Below are positions 1 to 9,075 of a DNA stretch of 64,000 bases, in pieces. The DNA comes from DASUSH01 sp963785155 (GTDB lineage: Bacteria > Actinomycetota > Thermoleophilia > Solirubrobacterales > 70-9): positions 1-64,000 of the forward strand of contig CAWAUB010000008.1 in assembly GCA_963785155.1 (NCBI GenBank), in the 5' to 3' direction. The position numbers and the translations under genes are program-made. The first letter of the stretch is position 1, and every line of letters starts with the position of its first letter. The notes below the pieces were generated by a model. It saw only the letters and a program-made list of their open reading frames with translations, was not told the origin of the DNA and ran no database searches.

Positions 1-1
1 T

Positions 2-1135
2 ATGAGGCTGTGGATCCTTGGGACCCTCTTCGCGCTTGCCGGCGTTAGCGCGGCGGGCCTCGCTTGCGACGAGGACACGGCCGCCATGCCGCGGCTGGAG
101 GAGAGGACAAACAAGGTGCCGGGTCCCGATCCCCTGCTCGGCATCGCCGAGCCCAACGGATGGCGCCTCATTCCGCCGCTCTCGAGCGCGGATCAAACAG
201 CACGCCTCATCGATGACGTCGGGGCTGAAAGTCATCGGTTCGTAGTCGATTGGGCGACGGTTGAGCCGCATGCTCCTGACGGCACTCACCGCTACGATTT
301 CTCCGCTTTCGACGCGATGTACCGAGCCGACATCGAACGCGGGATCAGGCCGCTCTTAATCGTCCTCAATGCCCCGCCGTGGGCGGCCGACCCGGGAACC
401 AGGCCGGGTAGCGCATCCCACAACCCACCCGCCGCGAGCCGGCTCTCAGATTGGGCGGCCTTCGTCGCCGAGGTTGCGCGTCGCTACCCGCGGGCGGTTG
501 GAATCGAGGTTTGGAACGAGCCCAATATCGATGCCTTCTGGGGCCGCTGGAGCCCGCTGGTGCGCCCTGATGCGACCCGTTACACCGCGCTCCTCAAAGC
601 AAGCTTCCAGGCGATCAGGGCGGTGAATCCGCGCCTGCTCGTCGTCGGCGGAGCGCTGGCTCCGACCCAGGCGTCTCCGGAAGGCGATGTTCCCGCACAG
701 GAGTTCGCCCGGGAGATTCTGGGTGCAGGTGCTGCCAACTACTTGGACGCGCTGAGCCTTCACCCGTATCCGGGCGCGGGTGGTCCGGCGCAGACGCTCG
801 GGTCCATCGACGGTATTCGCGACGAAAGGGATGCGGCCGGTGCGAGTGCGCCTCTCTGGCTAACCGAAGTCGGGGTCACCACAACGGGGCCATACGGGGT
901 GAGCGAACGTCAGCAGGCGCGTGACTTGGTCGCGATCTGCCGGGCCGTGAGCGATCAGCCGGACGTCGATGCCCTCTACTTCCACACGCTGATGGACCGC
1001 CCCGGGCTCGACCTCAGCCCGGAACCTGGTTTTGGGATCGTCGAGCCGCTGCCCAGCGGACCGCCGCGGCAAAAGCCCGCGTTCGCTTCGCTCCGCCGAG
1101 AATTCCCGGCCGGATGCGGCCCGACTACGAAGTAA
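2..1135 (+). CDS. Secreted PslG-like glycoside hydrolase (clan GH-A)
   Basis: A 377-residue protein with an N-terminal hydrophobic signal segment (about residues 4-21, with Cys22 just after it, though the -3 residue is not the usual Leu of a lipobox). The rest is a TIM-barrel glycosidase of the GH5/GH39 type. The general acid/base lies in EVWNEPN (Glu173) and the likely nucleophile in WLTEVG (Glu289). It most resembles PslG-type endoglycosidases that trim an exopolysaccharide, which fits the polysaccharide genes that follow. The ATG is at base 2, so the promoter and any earlier start lie outside the window. The substrate cannot be told from sequence. Two relatives lie at 34335 and 36729. Confidence 0.82.
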   Translation: MRLWILGTLFALAGVSAAGLACDEDTAAMPRLEERTNKVPGPDPLLGIAEPNGWRLIPPLSSADQTARLIDDVGAESHRFVVDWATVEPHAPDGTHRYDFSAFDAMYRADIERGIRPLLIVLNAPPWAADPGTRPGSASHNPPAASRLSDWAAFVAEVARRYPRAVGIEVWNEPNIDAFWGRWSPLVRPDATRYTALLKASFQAIRAVNPRLLVVGGALAPTQASPEGDVPAQEFAREILGAGAANYLDALSLHPYPGAGGPAQTLGSIDGIRDERDAAGASAPLWLTEVGVTTTGPYGVSERQQARDLVAICRAVSDQPDVDALYFHTLMDRPGLDLSPEPGFGIVEPLPSGPPRQKPAFASLRREFPAGCGPTTK

Positions 1136-1143
1136 CGATGGCC

Positions 1144-1899
1144 TCAGGCCCTGCCGCGCGCATGGATGATCGTGTGAGGTACGCCTCGCCGCGCCTCGCC
1201 CGTGAAGCGCAGGTTGAATCGGGCGTGGTGGCATACGTCGTCGAATCCGGCGAGGTGGATCATCGACATCCACGTTTTCGTCGTCGGCCGCCACCACGTC
1301 ATGTGGGTTCCCGACTTCCACTCGGCGAAATTGCCGCGGGGAATCCACTCCAGCCTGCGGCTGTACTCATCGGCGAAGATCAACCGGCCATGGCACAGGC
1401 CCGCCATCCGCTCCAGCGCGAGCGCAGGATCGCGGAGGTGGATCAGGACCGACCCGCAGAAGACCAAGTCGAAGGTTCCGTCGAGGTCGTCCGGCGTGGT
1501 TTCGTAGATGCTCCTACCGACCCAGCGCACCTTGCTTCCCTTCGCCTCGGCCGCGATCCGGAAGCGATCGCCTCGCGGGCCATCTTCAGCGGGACGCTGG
1601 CGAGGCGGCCAATCCAGCATCTGGATCCGCGGAACGTCGAGCGCCACGACCTCGGCACCGCGACGCTCTAGCTCGTACGCCCAGAACCCTTCGAACGTCC
1701 CGACGTCGAGAACGCGTAATCCCTCGAGGCTCTCCGGAAGGCCGTAGCGATCGACGTACGGCCTGTGATCGAACATGCCATGGGTCACGACACCGGGGGC
1801 GAGCTCGATCGTGTGGTACCAGCCTTCCTCCTCGGCCGCCGCTCGGAGCGCGGCTTCGTCTGGCTTTTCGGCGTTCACTGGTGTCTCTGCGCTTGCCAT
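1144..1899 (-). CDS. SAM-dependent methyltransferase, tRNA-mo5U34-methyltransferase-like fold
   Basis: A 251-residue class I methyltransferase. Motif I is VLDVGTFEGFW (SAM binding) and an acidic VVALD follows at the end of strand 2. The preceding WYHTIEL-x-PG-x-VTHG segment is typical of the DUF1698/CmoB-like group. The ATG at 1899 is chosen because AGGAAAG lies just upstream and the reading frame beyond it is arginine-rich and unlike protein. In this setting the enzyme probably methylates a sugar or a glycan end rather than tRNA, but that is inference. A clear paralogue lies at 18702-19514 on the same strand. It is convergent with the glycosidase, with 8 bases between the stop codons. Confidence 0.85.
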   Translation of the reverse strand: MASAETPVNAEKPDEAALRAAAEEEGWYHTIELAPGVVTHGMFDHRPYVDRYGLPESLEGLRVLDVGTFEGFWAYELERRGAEVVALDVPRIQMLDWPPRQRPAEDGPRGDRFRIAAEAKGSKVRWVGRSIYETTPDDLDGTFDLVFCGSVLIHLRDPALALERMAGLCHGRLIFADEYSRRLEWIPRGNFAEWKSGTHMTWWRPTTKTWMSMIHLAGFDDVCHHARFNLRFTGEARRGVPHTIIHARGRA

Positions 1900-1919
1900 T
1901 CTCTTTCCTACTCGGGTTC

Positions 1920-2885
1920 TTAGAAGACGGGGGATCTGTACCGAGCCGACCCCCAAACGAGTGCCGCTTCGCGCACAGTATCCGCGATTACGTGCTTGGC
2001 GACGCCGACGACGGCGGCTCGCGGTGTCCGCGCCCGGGCGGCGATTCGGCCGACGTGGACGAGATACGGGACAGCGAGCGCGTAGCCCAACGGGGAGCGC
2101 TTCCCAGCGGCCAGGCCGGCAAGCGCCGCGCTCACCCGCACCGATCGCGAGCCGAGGAACAACCCGACGGTGAGGAGCTCCCCCCGTAGCTCGGGCACCC
2201 GGGCAAACAGCCGCGGGAAATAGCGCGACTGCCACTGGTACCGCAGGTGGCGCGCGTAGTCGGGAGGGTGCACGACGTGGCGTACGAGTGCCTTCTGTTC
2301 GAATTCAGCGGTCCCTCCACCGCGGAGGACTCGCCACGCCAGCTCGGTGTCCTCGCCCATGTGCGAGCCGCTGAGGTCGAACAGGTCCACTGAGAACCCG
2401 CCGGCTCGCCGGAACGCACCCGCCTCGTACATGATGTTGCACGACTCGTAAAGCGGGCTCGGGTGGTCAACATGGATTGCATGTGAGAACGGCGGCGGGG
2501 CCGCGCCGTCCGGCGTGAGCGTCGGTCCTTGAACGATCGAGGCGCCGCTCTCCAGTCTGGCCACACCGGCCTCGAGCCACCCGGGGTCCGGCTCGCAATC
2601 GGAGTCGGTGAACGCAAGGAACCGTGCCCCGGCGCGTTCGACCCCGAGATTCCGCTGCCTTCCCGGGCCATGGCCCTCCGCTCGGTGGTAGTGAAGGCGG
2701 CCATTCCACGCCCCCGAACGGTCGGCGATGAGCCCCGCGGTCCCGTCCTCGTCCGTGTCCACGAGATGGACCACGAACCGGGCGTTGGGCAGCGTCTGCG
2801 CCATGAGACTGTCGAGGCAAGCTCCGATCGTGCGCTCGGAGCGATGGCACGGAACGATCACTGCTACGTCGGGGTTCGCCGGCAT
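1920..2885 (-). CDS. Family 2 glycosyltransferase
   Basis: A 321-residue inverting GT-A glycosyltransferase. It opens with VAVIVPCHRSERT (nucleotide-sugar binding), has the metal-binding DSD in FTDSDCEPD, and the acceptor-side motif GEDTELAWR. The C-terminal third contains weakly hydrophobic segments that may anchor it to the membrane. The ATG at 2885 is preferred over an in-frame TTG at 2912; neither has a strong ribosome site. It lies 20 bases upstream of the methyltransferase and probably shares its transcript. It is related to the tandem pair at 12405 and 13375, so the region has expanded this subfamily by duplication. Confidence 0.88.
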   Translation of the reverse strand: MPANPDVAVIVPCHRSERTIGACLDSLMAQTLPNARFVVHLVDTDEDGTAGLIADRSGAWNGRLHYHRAEGHGPGRQRNLGVERAGARFLAFTDSDCEPDPGWLEAGVARLESGASIVQGPTLTPDGAAPPPFSHAIHVDHPSPLYESCNIMYEAGAFRRAGGFSVDLFDLSGSHMGEDTELAWRVLRGGGTAEFEQKALVRHVVHPPDYARHLRYQWQSRYFPRLFARVPELRGELLTVGLFLGSRSVRVSAALAGLAAGKRSPLGYALAVPYLVHVGRIAARARTPRAAVVGVAKHVIADTVREAALVWGSARYRSPVF

Positions 2886-2999
2886 CGAACCGTGATTATT
2901 CCGGTACAACAAACGCGGCGGTTCGCACCGGAACCCCGTGCTACCGTGCCCGGCGGGACGCGGGGGGCCACCATCGCGGCCCCTGAAGACGACTTGGCC

Positions 3000-4574
3000 A
3001 TGCCCGAAGAAGACCGCCAGTTCGCCGACGCGCCACGTTACGCGAGCCTTCGCGACTACTTGCGCGTCCTTCGCGAGCGCTGGATCCTGATCGCCGGATG
3101 CACGCTGATCGCGGGTGCGGTCGCGTTCGCCTATTCCGCAAGCCAGGCGAAGGTCTACGAGGCGTCAGCGACGGTCAACGCCAACCAGCGCAGCGCCGAC
3201 ATCGGTCTGATCGGGAGCACGGCAGCGGGCCCACCGGCGAGCCCGCAGCAACTGTCCGCCGAGCTCTCCGCACGTGCCGAACGCGACTCGGTCGCAAAGG
3301 CCACGGCCAAGGCTCTCGACGGCCCACTCTCCGCGGACCAGGTCGCAGGAAAGGTGTCCGCGAGTATCGACGCCCAGTCGAATCTAGTCTTGATTACCGC
3401 GACCGATCAAGACCCGGAGTTTGCAGCCGACTTGGCCAACGAGTACGCAGAGCAGGTCCAGCGAGAGGCGCTTCGCACCGAGCGCAAGGAGATCGGGCAG
3501 GCGATTGAGCTGGTCAGGCGGCAGCTCGACAACACGGATATAGAAGTGCTCCCCAGCGAGGCCGCGATTCTCGAGGAGCGGTTGAATCGCCTCCTTACAC
3601 TCAAGGGCATCGCCCGGCCCGTGGAAGTAGTCACGGCGGCGACCGCGCCGGGGGCGCCGATCGCTCCCAAGACGGCCCGCAACACGTTGCTTGGTCTCGT
3701 CGCCGGCCTCTTCCTCGGGATCATCCTTGCGTTCGCGCGGGACTCGCTCGATACACGACTCAAGTCACCGCGCGAGATCGAAGAACAGTTCGGAATACCG
3801 CGGGTGGGTCAGCTCACTGAGATTGCCCTCGGGCGAACGGTGTCGGGGCAGAACGGAAAGCGCCGGCTCGACCCGATCGACCTCGAAGCCGCCCGCATCA
3901 TGCGCACGAACCTCCACGCCCTCGATCCCGACCGGTCCGTTCGGTCACTCGCGATCACCAGCGCGCTTCCCGGGGAAGGTAAATCCACGGTTGCGATGGC
4001 GCTCGCGTGGGCCTCGTCGATCGCGGGCAAGCAGACGCTGTTGGTCGAATGCGACCTTCGCCGCCCGATATTCGCCGAGCGCCTAGGGATCAACGCCACA
4101 CCAGGGATCACCGATGCAATGCTCGACAACGCGACCCCGCAGCAGGTCCTGCAACCGGTGGACCATGGGATGGTCACGAGCGGTAACGGCGCCACGCAGG
4201 GATCCGACACCTGGCGCCTGGTCTGCATCACCGCCGGCACGTCGGTTCCCGACCCGGCCGAGATCCTCAGCTCCAACCGGTTTGCGGAGTTCCTAGAGCA
4301 GGCGAGCGGCGTCTACGACCTGGTCATCCTCGACACAAGCCCTCTGCTGTCGGTCGTGGATACACGCGAGCTGCTTCAGATCGTCGACGGTGTCCTGGTC
4401 TGCGCTCGCTCTTACCAGACCACCCGCGACCAGGCCCGCGCCACGCGTGAAGCGCTCGCCGGCGCTCCGACCCGCGTCGCGGGACTGGTGGTCACGGGAG
4501 TGAAGCTTCGCGACGACGACTATTCGAGCTATTACCGGCGCTACGTGCAGGGCGTTTCGGGCGCTTCGAGCTAA
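3000..4574 (+). CDS. Polysaccharide co-polymerase / BY-family tyrosine autokinase (Wzz-CpsD fusion)
   Basis: A 524-residue membrane protein that sets chain length and phosphorylates itself on tyrosine. It has TM1 at about residues 28-46, a periplasmic-type Wzz domain with a coiled stretch, TM2 at about 228-247, then a cytoplasmic kinase with Walker A LPGEGKST (about 322-331), Walker A' VECDLRRP (about 347) and Walker B VILDTSP (about 440). The C-terminus carries a tyrosine cluster (Tyr508, 511, 512, 515), the usual autophosphorylation tail. The ATG at 3000 was chosen; an in-frame GTG at 2946 is possible. It faces the AlgX-like gene tail to tail. It marks the locus as Wzx/Wzy-dependent. Confidence 0.93.
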   Translation: MPEEDRQFADAPRYASLRDYLRVLRERWILIAGCTLIAGAVAFAYSASQAKVYEASATVNANQRSADIGLIGSTAAGPPASPQQLSAELSARAERDSVAKATAKALDGPLSADQVAGKVSASIDAQSNLVLITATDQDPEFAADLANEYAEQVQREALRTERKEIGQAIELVRRQLDNTDIEVLPSEAAILEERLNRLLTLKGIARPVEVVTAATAPGAPIAPKTARNTLLGLVAGLFLGIILAFARDSLDTRLKSPREIEEQFGIPRVGQLTEIALGRTVSGQNGKRRLDPIDLEAARIMRTNLHALDPDRSVRSLAITSALPGEGKSTVAMALAWASSIAGKQTLLVECDLRRPIFAERLGINATPGITDAMLDNATPQQVLQPVDHGMVTSGNGATQGSDTWRLVCITAGTSVPDPAEILSSNRFAEFLEQASGVYDLVILDTSPLLSVVDTRELLQIVDGVLVCARSYQTTRDQARATREALAGAPTRVAGLVVTGVKLRDDDYSSYYRRYVQGVSGASS

Positions 4575-4587
4575 CCGCCTTCGCGAG

Positions 4588-5625
4588 TCACCATGGGATC
4601 GTTCCTGCGGTGGCCGGAACCCGCGTCGTAAATGCGCCGGGCGTATCGGCAAGAAACTCGTCGAACCAGGTCTTGCCCCTCACCTTGTTCGAGTCGATCT
4701 TGTCTGCTGCCGTTTGGACCAACTGGTCGCGTGCGTCCGAATCGTCGGGCAAGGCAATGAGAAATCTCTCGGTCGGCACCGTGATCAGAACGTCGGGACG
4801 CTCGGTCTCGAGCAGAGTCCGGTCGATCGTGCTGGAGTGAACGAACACCAGTCTGCTGAAGGTCTCCTTGAGGAAGAGCAGCAAGTGCGGCGCGTAGGAT
4901 TCGCCCATCAGGACCGCCGTCGGAGCGGGTTTTCGGTCTGATTCGAACACCATGACGGCACCATGGTGGAGGACGCCGTTGTCGAAGACCAAGCGGCCTC
5001 GGTGCTCGCGGAGCTTGGGCGCCGGAACGGTGTCGGCGATCGGGCGCGGCAGCTTGCTGCCCAGATCCCCGGCGCGCAGCTGCGACTCCCACGAGATCCC
5101 GTCTTCGGAAACGGGTTCCGCGACGACTCCGAGGGCCCCCAGGTCCCTGCACATCGATCGGTAGACGAAGTACGCACCGCGATGGTTCCAGTGCGTATCT
5201 GTGCGTGAGTAGAGCTGCGCCTCGGGCTTTAAAGCCTCCAGCTCACCGAGTAGGTAGTCCACCGGCGCCTCTTCCTGGTGCGCTACGTCGATGAACTGGT
5301 GCACGGGCCTCTTCGCACCAGGGATGAGCCCCGAAGGGAGAAACTCGGAGTAGACGGGGTGCTTCTCAGGCGCGATGCGGCAAATCCAGCGGATATCGAG
5401 CTCGCGCATCAGATCGACTCGCGCCCGCAGCACCTTGCGCCAGGCGTCGAGCTCCTCCTCGTTGAAGCGAGTCCGCCCGGTGAGCTGCCTGATGTAACCG
5501 TTCGCATCGTTCTGCAGAAAGAGCCATCCATCCCTTCCGTACAAGACCTTGGCGGCGTCGCCGGACCTGGCAATCGCCCACCTGACCCTCGCCGAACGGG
5601 CTAGTCGTTCGAGCCTCTGCGTCAT
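4588..5625 (-). CDS. AlgX/AlgJ-like SGNH O-acetyltransferase
   Basis: A 345-residue protein resembling the alginate O-acetyltransferase domain. The SRTDTHWNHRGA block supplies the Asp-x-His pair of the catalytic triad, and MGESYAP near residue 235 supplies the nucleophilic serine. The N-terminal GRDGWLFL is the usual entry motif of this family. No signal peptide or membrane span is obvious, which is odd for an enzyme normally acting outside the membrane. Its ATG overlaps the stop of the O-antigen ligase gene (ATGA), so the two are translationally coupled. It probably acetylates the polymer made by the locus. The family is confident, the substrate is not. Confidence 0.8.
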   Translation of the reverse strand: MTQRLERLARSARVRWAIARSGDAAKVLYGRDGWLFLQNDANGYIRQLTGRTRFNEEELDAWRKVLRARVDLMRELDIRWICRIAPEKHPVYSEFLPSGLIPGAKRPVHQFIDVAHQEEAPVDYLLGELEALKPEAQLYSRTDTHWNHRGAYFVYRSMCRDLGALGVVAEPVSEDGISWESQLRAGDLGSKLPRPIADTVPAPKLREHRGRLVFDNGVLHHGAVMVFESDRKPAPTAVLMGESYAPHLLLFLKETFSRLVFVHSSTIDRTLLETERPDVLITVPTERFLIALPDDSDARDQLVQTAADKIDSNKVRGKTWFDEFLADTPGAFTTRVPATAGTIPW

Positions 5626-7088
5626 TCGTCGTTCCGGCGGAGCGGCGACACGAAGCCGCCGACTCCAAGGCCGAGCAGCATCCAAAGGAGCAGCGCGCCC
5701 CAGGCGGTGAACATGTCGCCGGTGATCAGAAGGACGAACCAGCAGGCCAACGATGCCGCCGCGCCGATCCCGAGGACCGCGAGTCTTCGATCGAGTGTCG
5801 CCACGGTTGCTCGCACGAGCATGTATCCGATCAGAAGCGCGCTGATTCCGAACAGGATCCACCCCGGATAGCCCTGCTGTACCCCAAGTTGGAGGTACGA
5901 GTTGTCGATGTATCGGTTGTCGAGTCGGATCGTGTCCGAGTAAAGCCTTTGAGTGCTTCCGGTCGTCCCGAGGCCCTCTCCCAAAGGATGTTCGTTGATC
6001 TCGTCGAGCGTGAGGTCCCATTTCTTGACGCGTGACTGAAAGGACTTGTCTTCGCCCGGAGTCAGGATGTTCGCGAAGCGCTCCTGGCTCTCGGAGTCGC
6101 CGCCGACGGTGAGCGAGAACCCCACCATCCCGACGGCGAGTAGACCGACGATCGCCAGCAGCGCGGCAACAGCTTCGCCTCGGAATGCACGCGCCACGTG
6201 GTAAAGGCCTGCGGCGAAGCCGATCCCGACCGCTGCGGCGACGAGCGCGGTTCGTACTTCCGATCCGAGCACCGCGGTCAATATCAGGGCTAGAGCAGCG
6301 CCGGACAACCATCGCCATCTGCCCCGGGAAGCAAGCGCGAACGCGAACAGCAGGGGAACGGCGATTGCCGCCCAGGCGCTCAGCTCTTGCCGGCTGCCGA
6401 ACGATCCGATCAGCGCTAGTTCGCCGACGATCCCTCCGGCTTTGCGCTCGACGGCGAGCTCGGCGGCGGTTGGTCCGGTCAGCAAACGGAAGAGCGCATA
6501 TGTCCCGACGGCGAGCGCGACTAGGACGAATGCCTGCGCGATCCTCCATCTGACCTCAGGCGACCAGGCGGAATAGGCGAGGGCGATGAACGCGAGGATG
6601 AACGCGGGCCCGTCGAGGAACGCGCTGACACCGATCTCGGTGGTCTCCGCCAGCGGAATCTGCAACACCGTGAAGGCCAAATAGGCGACGAGCGCCGCGA
6701 CGCCGGGCCAGATCACTACCCGGCTCGCCCCACCGGAGTTGAGGCGGCTCGCGACCATCGCGGCGAGTACGCCGAGCACCAGCAGCCAGATAGCACCCTC
6801 GATGAACTTGGCGGGGATTCCTTGGTTCGTCGTCAGCGTCCCGATGAACGCCATCAGGAGCATGGCTCCTCCGACGTTCCATTCCGGTCGCCGCGATGCC
6901 ATGAACGCGCTCGCTACGAGCAGCGGGAAGCCCACTATGAACTGGGCCAGCTGGCCCCAGACGTCGGCACCCTGAGAGACGACGGCCAAGCCACCGATCA
7001 GCACGACGCCCGCCGCACCCGTGGCGAGCACCTGACCTACCCCGCGACCGGTGATCGGCCCCGTACGTCCAATCAACCTGCCCTCCAT
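5622..7088 (-). CDS. O-antigen ligase / Wzy-type polymerase
   Basis: A 488-residue polytopic membrane protein with about a dozen hydrophobic segments. The large extracytoplasmic loop carries the Wzy_C signature (NEHPLGEGLGT followed by a YIDNSYLQLGVQQG-like stretch). It either joins repeat units (polymerase) or transfers polymer to an acceptor (ligase); sequence alone does not separate these. The ATG at 7088 begins just before the first membrane segment, and the reading frame upstream of it is basic and unlike protein. It is divergent from the GT2 at 7158 with 69 bases between starts, so both promoters should lie there. The AlgX-like gene follows in the same transcript. Confidence 0.88.
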   Translation of the reverse strand: MEGRLIGRTGPITGRGVGQVLATGAAGVVLIGGLAVVSQGADVWGQLAQFIVGFPLLVASAFMASRRPEWNVGGAMLLMAFIGTLTTNQGIPAKFIEGAIWLLVLGVLAAMVASRLNSGGASRVVIWPGVAALVAYLAFTVLQIPLAETTEIGVSAFLDGPAFILAFIALAYSAWSPEVRWRIAQAFVLVALAVGTYALFRLLTGPTAAELAVERKAGGIVGELALIGSFGSRQELSAWAAIAVPLLFAFALASRGRWRWLSGAALALILTAVLGSEVRTALVAAAVGIGFAAGLYHVARAFRGEAVAALLAIVGLLAVGMVGFSLTVGGDSESQERFANILTPGEDKSFQSRVKKWDLTLDEINEHPLGEGLGTTGSTQRLYSDTIRLDNRYIDNSYLQLGVQQGYPGWILFGISALLIGYMLVRATVATLDRRLAVLGIGAAASLACWFVLLITGDMFTAWGALLLWMLLGLGVGGFVSPLRRNDE

Positions 7089-7157
7089 TGGCGAGGGGAA
7101 TGTAGCCTCTCGGTCGGAATCAGGTTTGGCTCGCACAGGGTTGTGGAGCGCATTTCG

Positions 7158-8123
7158 ATGGATCGGGTATCGGTTGTCATTCCGACGCAGGGCCGGACCG
7201 AGGCACTGCCTCGGACGCTTGCGGCGCTCGATCGGCAAGAGCTCGGGGACGTCGAGATCGAGCTGATCGTCGTCTGCAGCGGGCAGGCACGAGAGTCCTG
7301 GACGGACGTGAGGGAGCTCGTCTCCAGGGCGAATCTCGAGGCGAGGGTCCTGGCTCGAGTAGATGGTGGTGCGGCCGGCGCGAGAAACGCGGGCGTCGGT
7401 GCAGCCGACGCCGAACTGATCCTGTTCCTTAACGACGACACGCCCCCGCTGTCACCGGACTTCATCCGCACCCACGTCGAGATCCATGCCGCGTCGCCAA
7501 ATGAGTGGCGAGGCGTGCTCGGCCCGTCCATCTGGGATCGGGAGATCGAGGTCACGCCGGTCATGGATTGGCTCGCGAGAACCGGAAAGATGCACGACTA
7601 TGCCGGCCTCGATGGCGCCGGAGCGCGCCCGACGCACCTGCTCTATGCGAACAACCTGTCCATGCGCAAGGGGGCTCTGACGAAGGTCGACGGGTTCGAC
7701 GAGCGATTCTGGCGATATGGCTGGGCGGAGTACGACCTGGCGCTTCGTCTGATCGACCGGGGCTTCGAGGTCCAGTTCGTGCCCGACCTCGTCGTCGGCC
7801 ACCATCACCGCTACTCGTTGCGCGACTCGCTGCACCGCATGGAGTCCGTCGGCCGCGGCGCAAACCTTTTCAACAGGATCCACCGTGAACGAAACGACCT
7901 CGTGACACCGGCGCCTACGGGGGTCAAGGCAGTGGCCGGCCGTGCGTTGGCTCCTTTCGCGCCCTACGTGCCCGTCCCGGCCTGGCTCCCCGTTCGCCTG
8001 CGCGACCGGGTATTCCAGACACTCCACTTCGCGATGCTCGCGCGCGGCTATGCGCGCTCTCCGATTCCGGAGGGCTCTGGACCGGAAGGCGGGATCCCGG
8101 GGCGGGTGGAGCAGGTCGCTTAG
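7158..8123 (+). CDS. Family 2 glycosyltransferase
   Basis: A 321-residue GT-A enzyme. It starts with VSVVIPTQGRTEALP, has the DxD-equivalent NDDTPP (metal and nucleotide-sugar) and the WAEYDLALRL motif in place of the more common ED-x-DL. The ATG at 7158 has GGAG at 7145-7148. It heads a three-gene run with the next two transferases (1-base gap, then an 8-base overlap), so these probably add successive sugars to the same repeat unit. The C-terminal region is rich in Arg and Pro with no clear membrane span. Confidence 0.88.
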   Translation: MDRVSVVIPTQGRTEALPRTLAALDRQELGDVEIELIVVCSGQARESWTDVRELVSRANLEARVLARVDGGAAGARNAGVGAADAELILFLNDDTPPLSPDFIRTHVEIHAASPNEWRGVLGPSIWDREIEVTPVMDWLARTGKMHDYAGLDGAGARPTHLLYANNLSMRKGALTKVDGFDERFWRYGWAEYDLALRLIDRGFEVQFVPDLVVGHHHRYSLRDSLHRMESVGRGANLFNRIHRERNDLVTPAPTGVKAVAGRALAPFAPYVPVPAWLPVRLRDRVFQTLHFAMLARGYARSPIPEGSGPEGGIPGRVEQVA

Positions 8124-8124
8124 C

Positions 8125-9075
8125 TTGGGGACCGAGACCTCGATCGACGTCGTCATCCCGACCTACAACGGCTGGGAGCTGACGCGACGTTGCCTCGATT
8201 GCCTGCGCCACCAGACGGCGGACCACCGCGCGATCGTCGTCGACGACGCCTCTTCTGACGGCACCGTCGAGCTGCTCGGTGAGACCTACCCCGAGGCGAC
8301 CGTGGTGGCGCTGCCCACGAACCAGGGCTTTTCCCGTGCGGTCAACGCCGGGATTCGCGCCGGATCCGGCGAGCACGTCGTCCTGCTGAACAACGACGTC
8401 GAGTGCCGGCCGCAGTTCGTCGAGCGCATCGTCGCGCCGCTGGTCGATGATCCCACTGTGGGATTGGTTGCGGCCCTGCTCCTGCAGGCAGACGGTGAAC
8501 GCGTCGACAACCTCGGCCTCGAGGTCGACTACACCCTCGCGACGTTCCCCCGTCATTGGGGGAAGTCAGCCGAGAACGGCGCTCTGGGCGGCGCGGAAGG
8601 GCTCCTCGGCCCCGCCGGGGGTGCGGGCGGCTACCGCCGCGCGGCGCTCGAGGCTGTGGGCGGGCTCGATGAGGCGATATTCGCCTATCTCGAGGATGCG
8701 GATCTGGCCCTGCGGCTTCGGGCCGCAGGCTGGCGCACCGCCGCCGCGCCTGACGCGATTGGCATCCACCTCGGCTCGGCATCCTTCGGCCGCCACTCGC
8801 CGCGGCAGGTATTCCACCGTGGCTGGAGCCGGGCCTACCTGCTCCGCAAGTACCGGATGACCACCCGCCCCCGAGCGTTCACCCGAGCCGTCCTCTCGGA
8901 GACGGGATCCGTCGCATGGCAGCTCGCCATAACCCGTGACGCATCTGGTCTGCGGGGCCGGATCGAGGGCTGGCGAGCGGGAAGGCCCGAGATGTCGGTG
9001 CCCGAGGGAGCGGTCAACCCGAGGCTCGGATTCCGCGAGACCTTGCGGCGGCGGAGGAGCTACCGAAGTGGGTGA
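8125..9075 (+). CDS. Family 2 glycosyltransferase (rhamnosyltransferase-like)
   Basis: A 316-residue GT-A enzyme. The TTG at 8125 was chosen because it sits 1 base after the preceding stop, has GGTGGAGC upstream and begins right before the first strand (IDVVIPTYNGWE). Visible motifs are VVDDASSDGT, NQGFSRAVNAG, LLNNDVECR (the metal-binding motif as N-D) and the acceptor motif YLEDADLALRLR. The order and wording of these motifs is like WbbL-type rhamnosyltransferases, but donor specificity is not readable. It is part of the 7158-11155 operon. Confidence 0.87.
   Translation: MGTETSIDVVIPTYNGWELTRRCLDCLRHQTADHRAIVVDDASSDGTVELLGETYPEATVVALPTNQGFSRAVNAGIRAGSGEHVVLLNNDVECRPQFVERIVAPLVDDPTVGLVAALLLQADGERVDNLGLEVDYTLATFPRHWGKSAENGALGGAEGLLGPAGGAGGYRRAALEAVGGLDEAIFAYLEDADLALRLRAAGWRTAAAPDAIGIHLGSASFGRHSPRQVFHRGWSRAYLLRKYRMTTRPRAFTRAVLSETGSVAWQLAITRDASGLRGRIEGWRAGRPEMSVPEGAVNPRLGFRETLRRRRSYRSG
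9053..9058 (+). promoter_or_regulatory. Shine-Dalgarno site for the GT2-GT4 fusion
   Basis: GGAGGA lies 9 bases before the GTG at 9068 and inside the end of the previous gene. It decides the start of the long fused transferase and indicates coupled translation across the 8-base overlap. Confidence 0.7.
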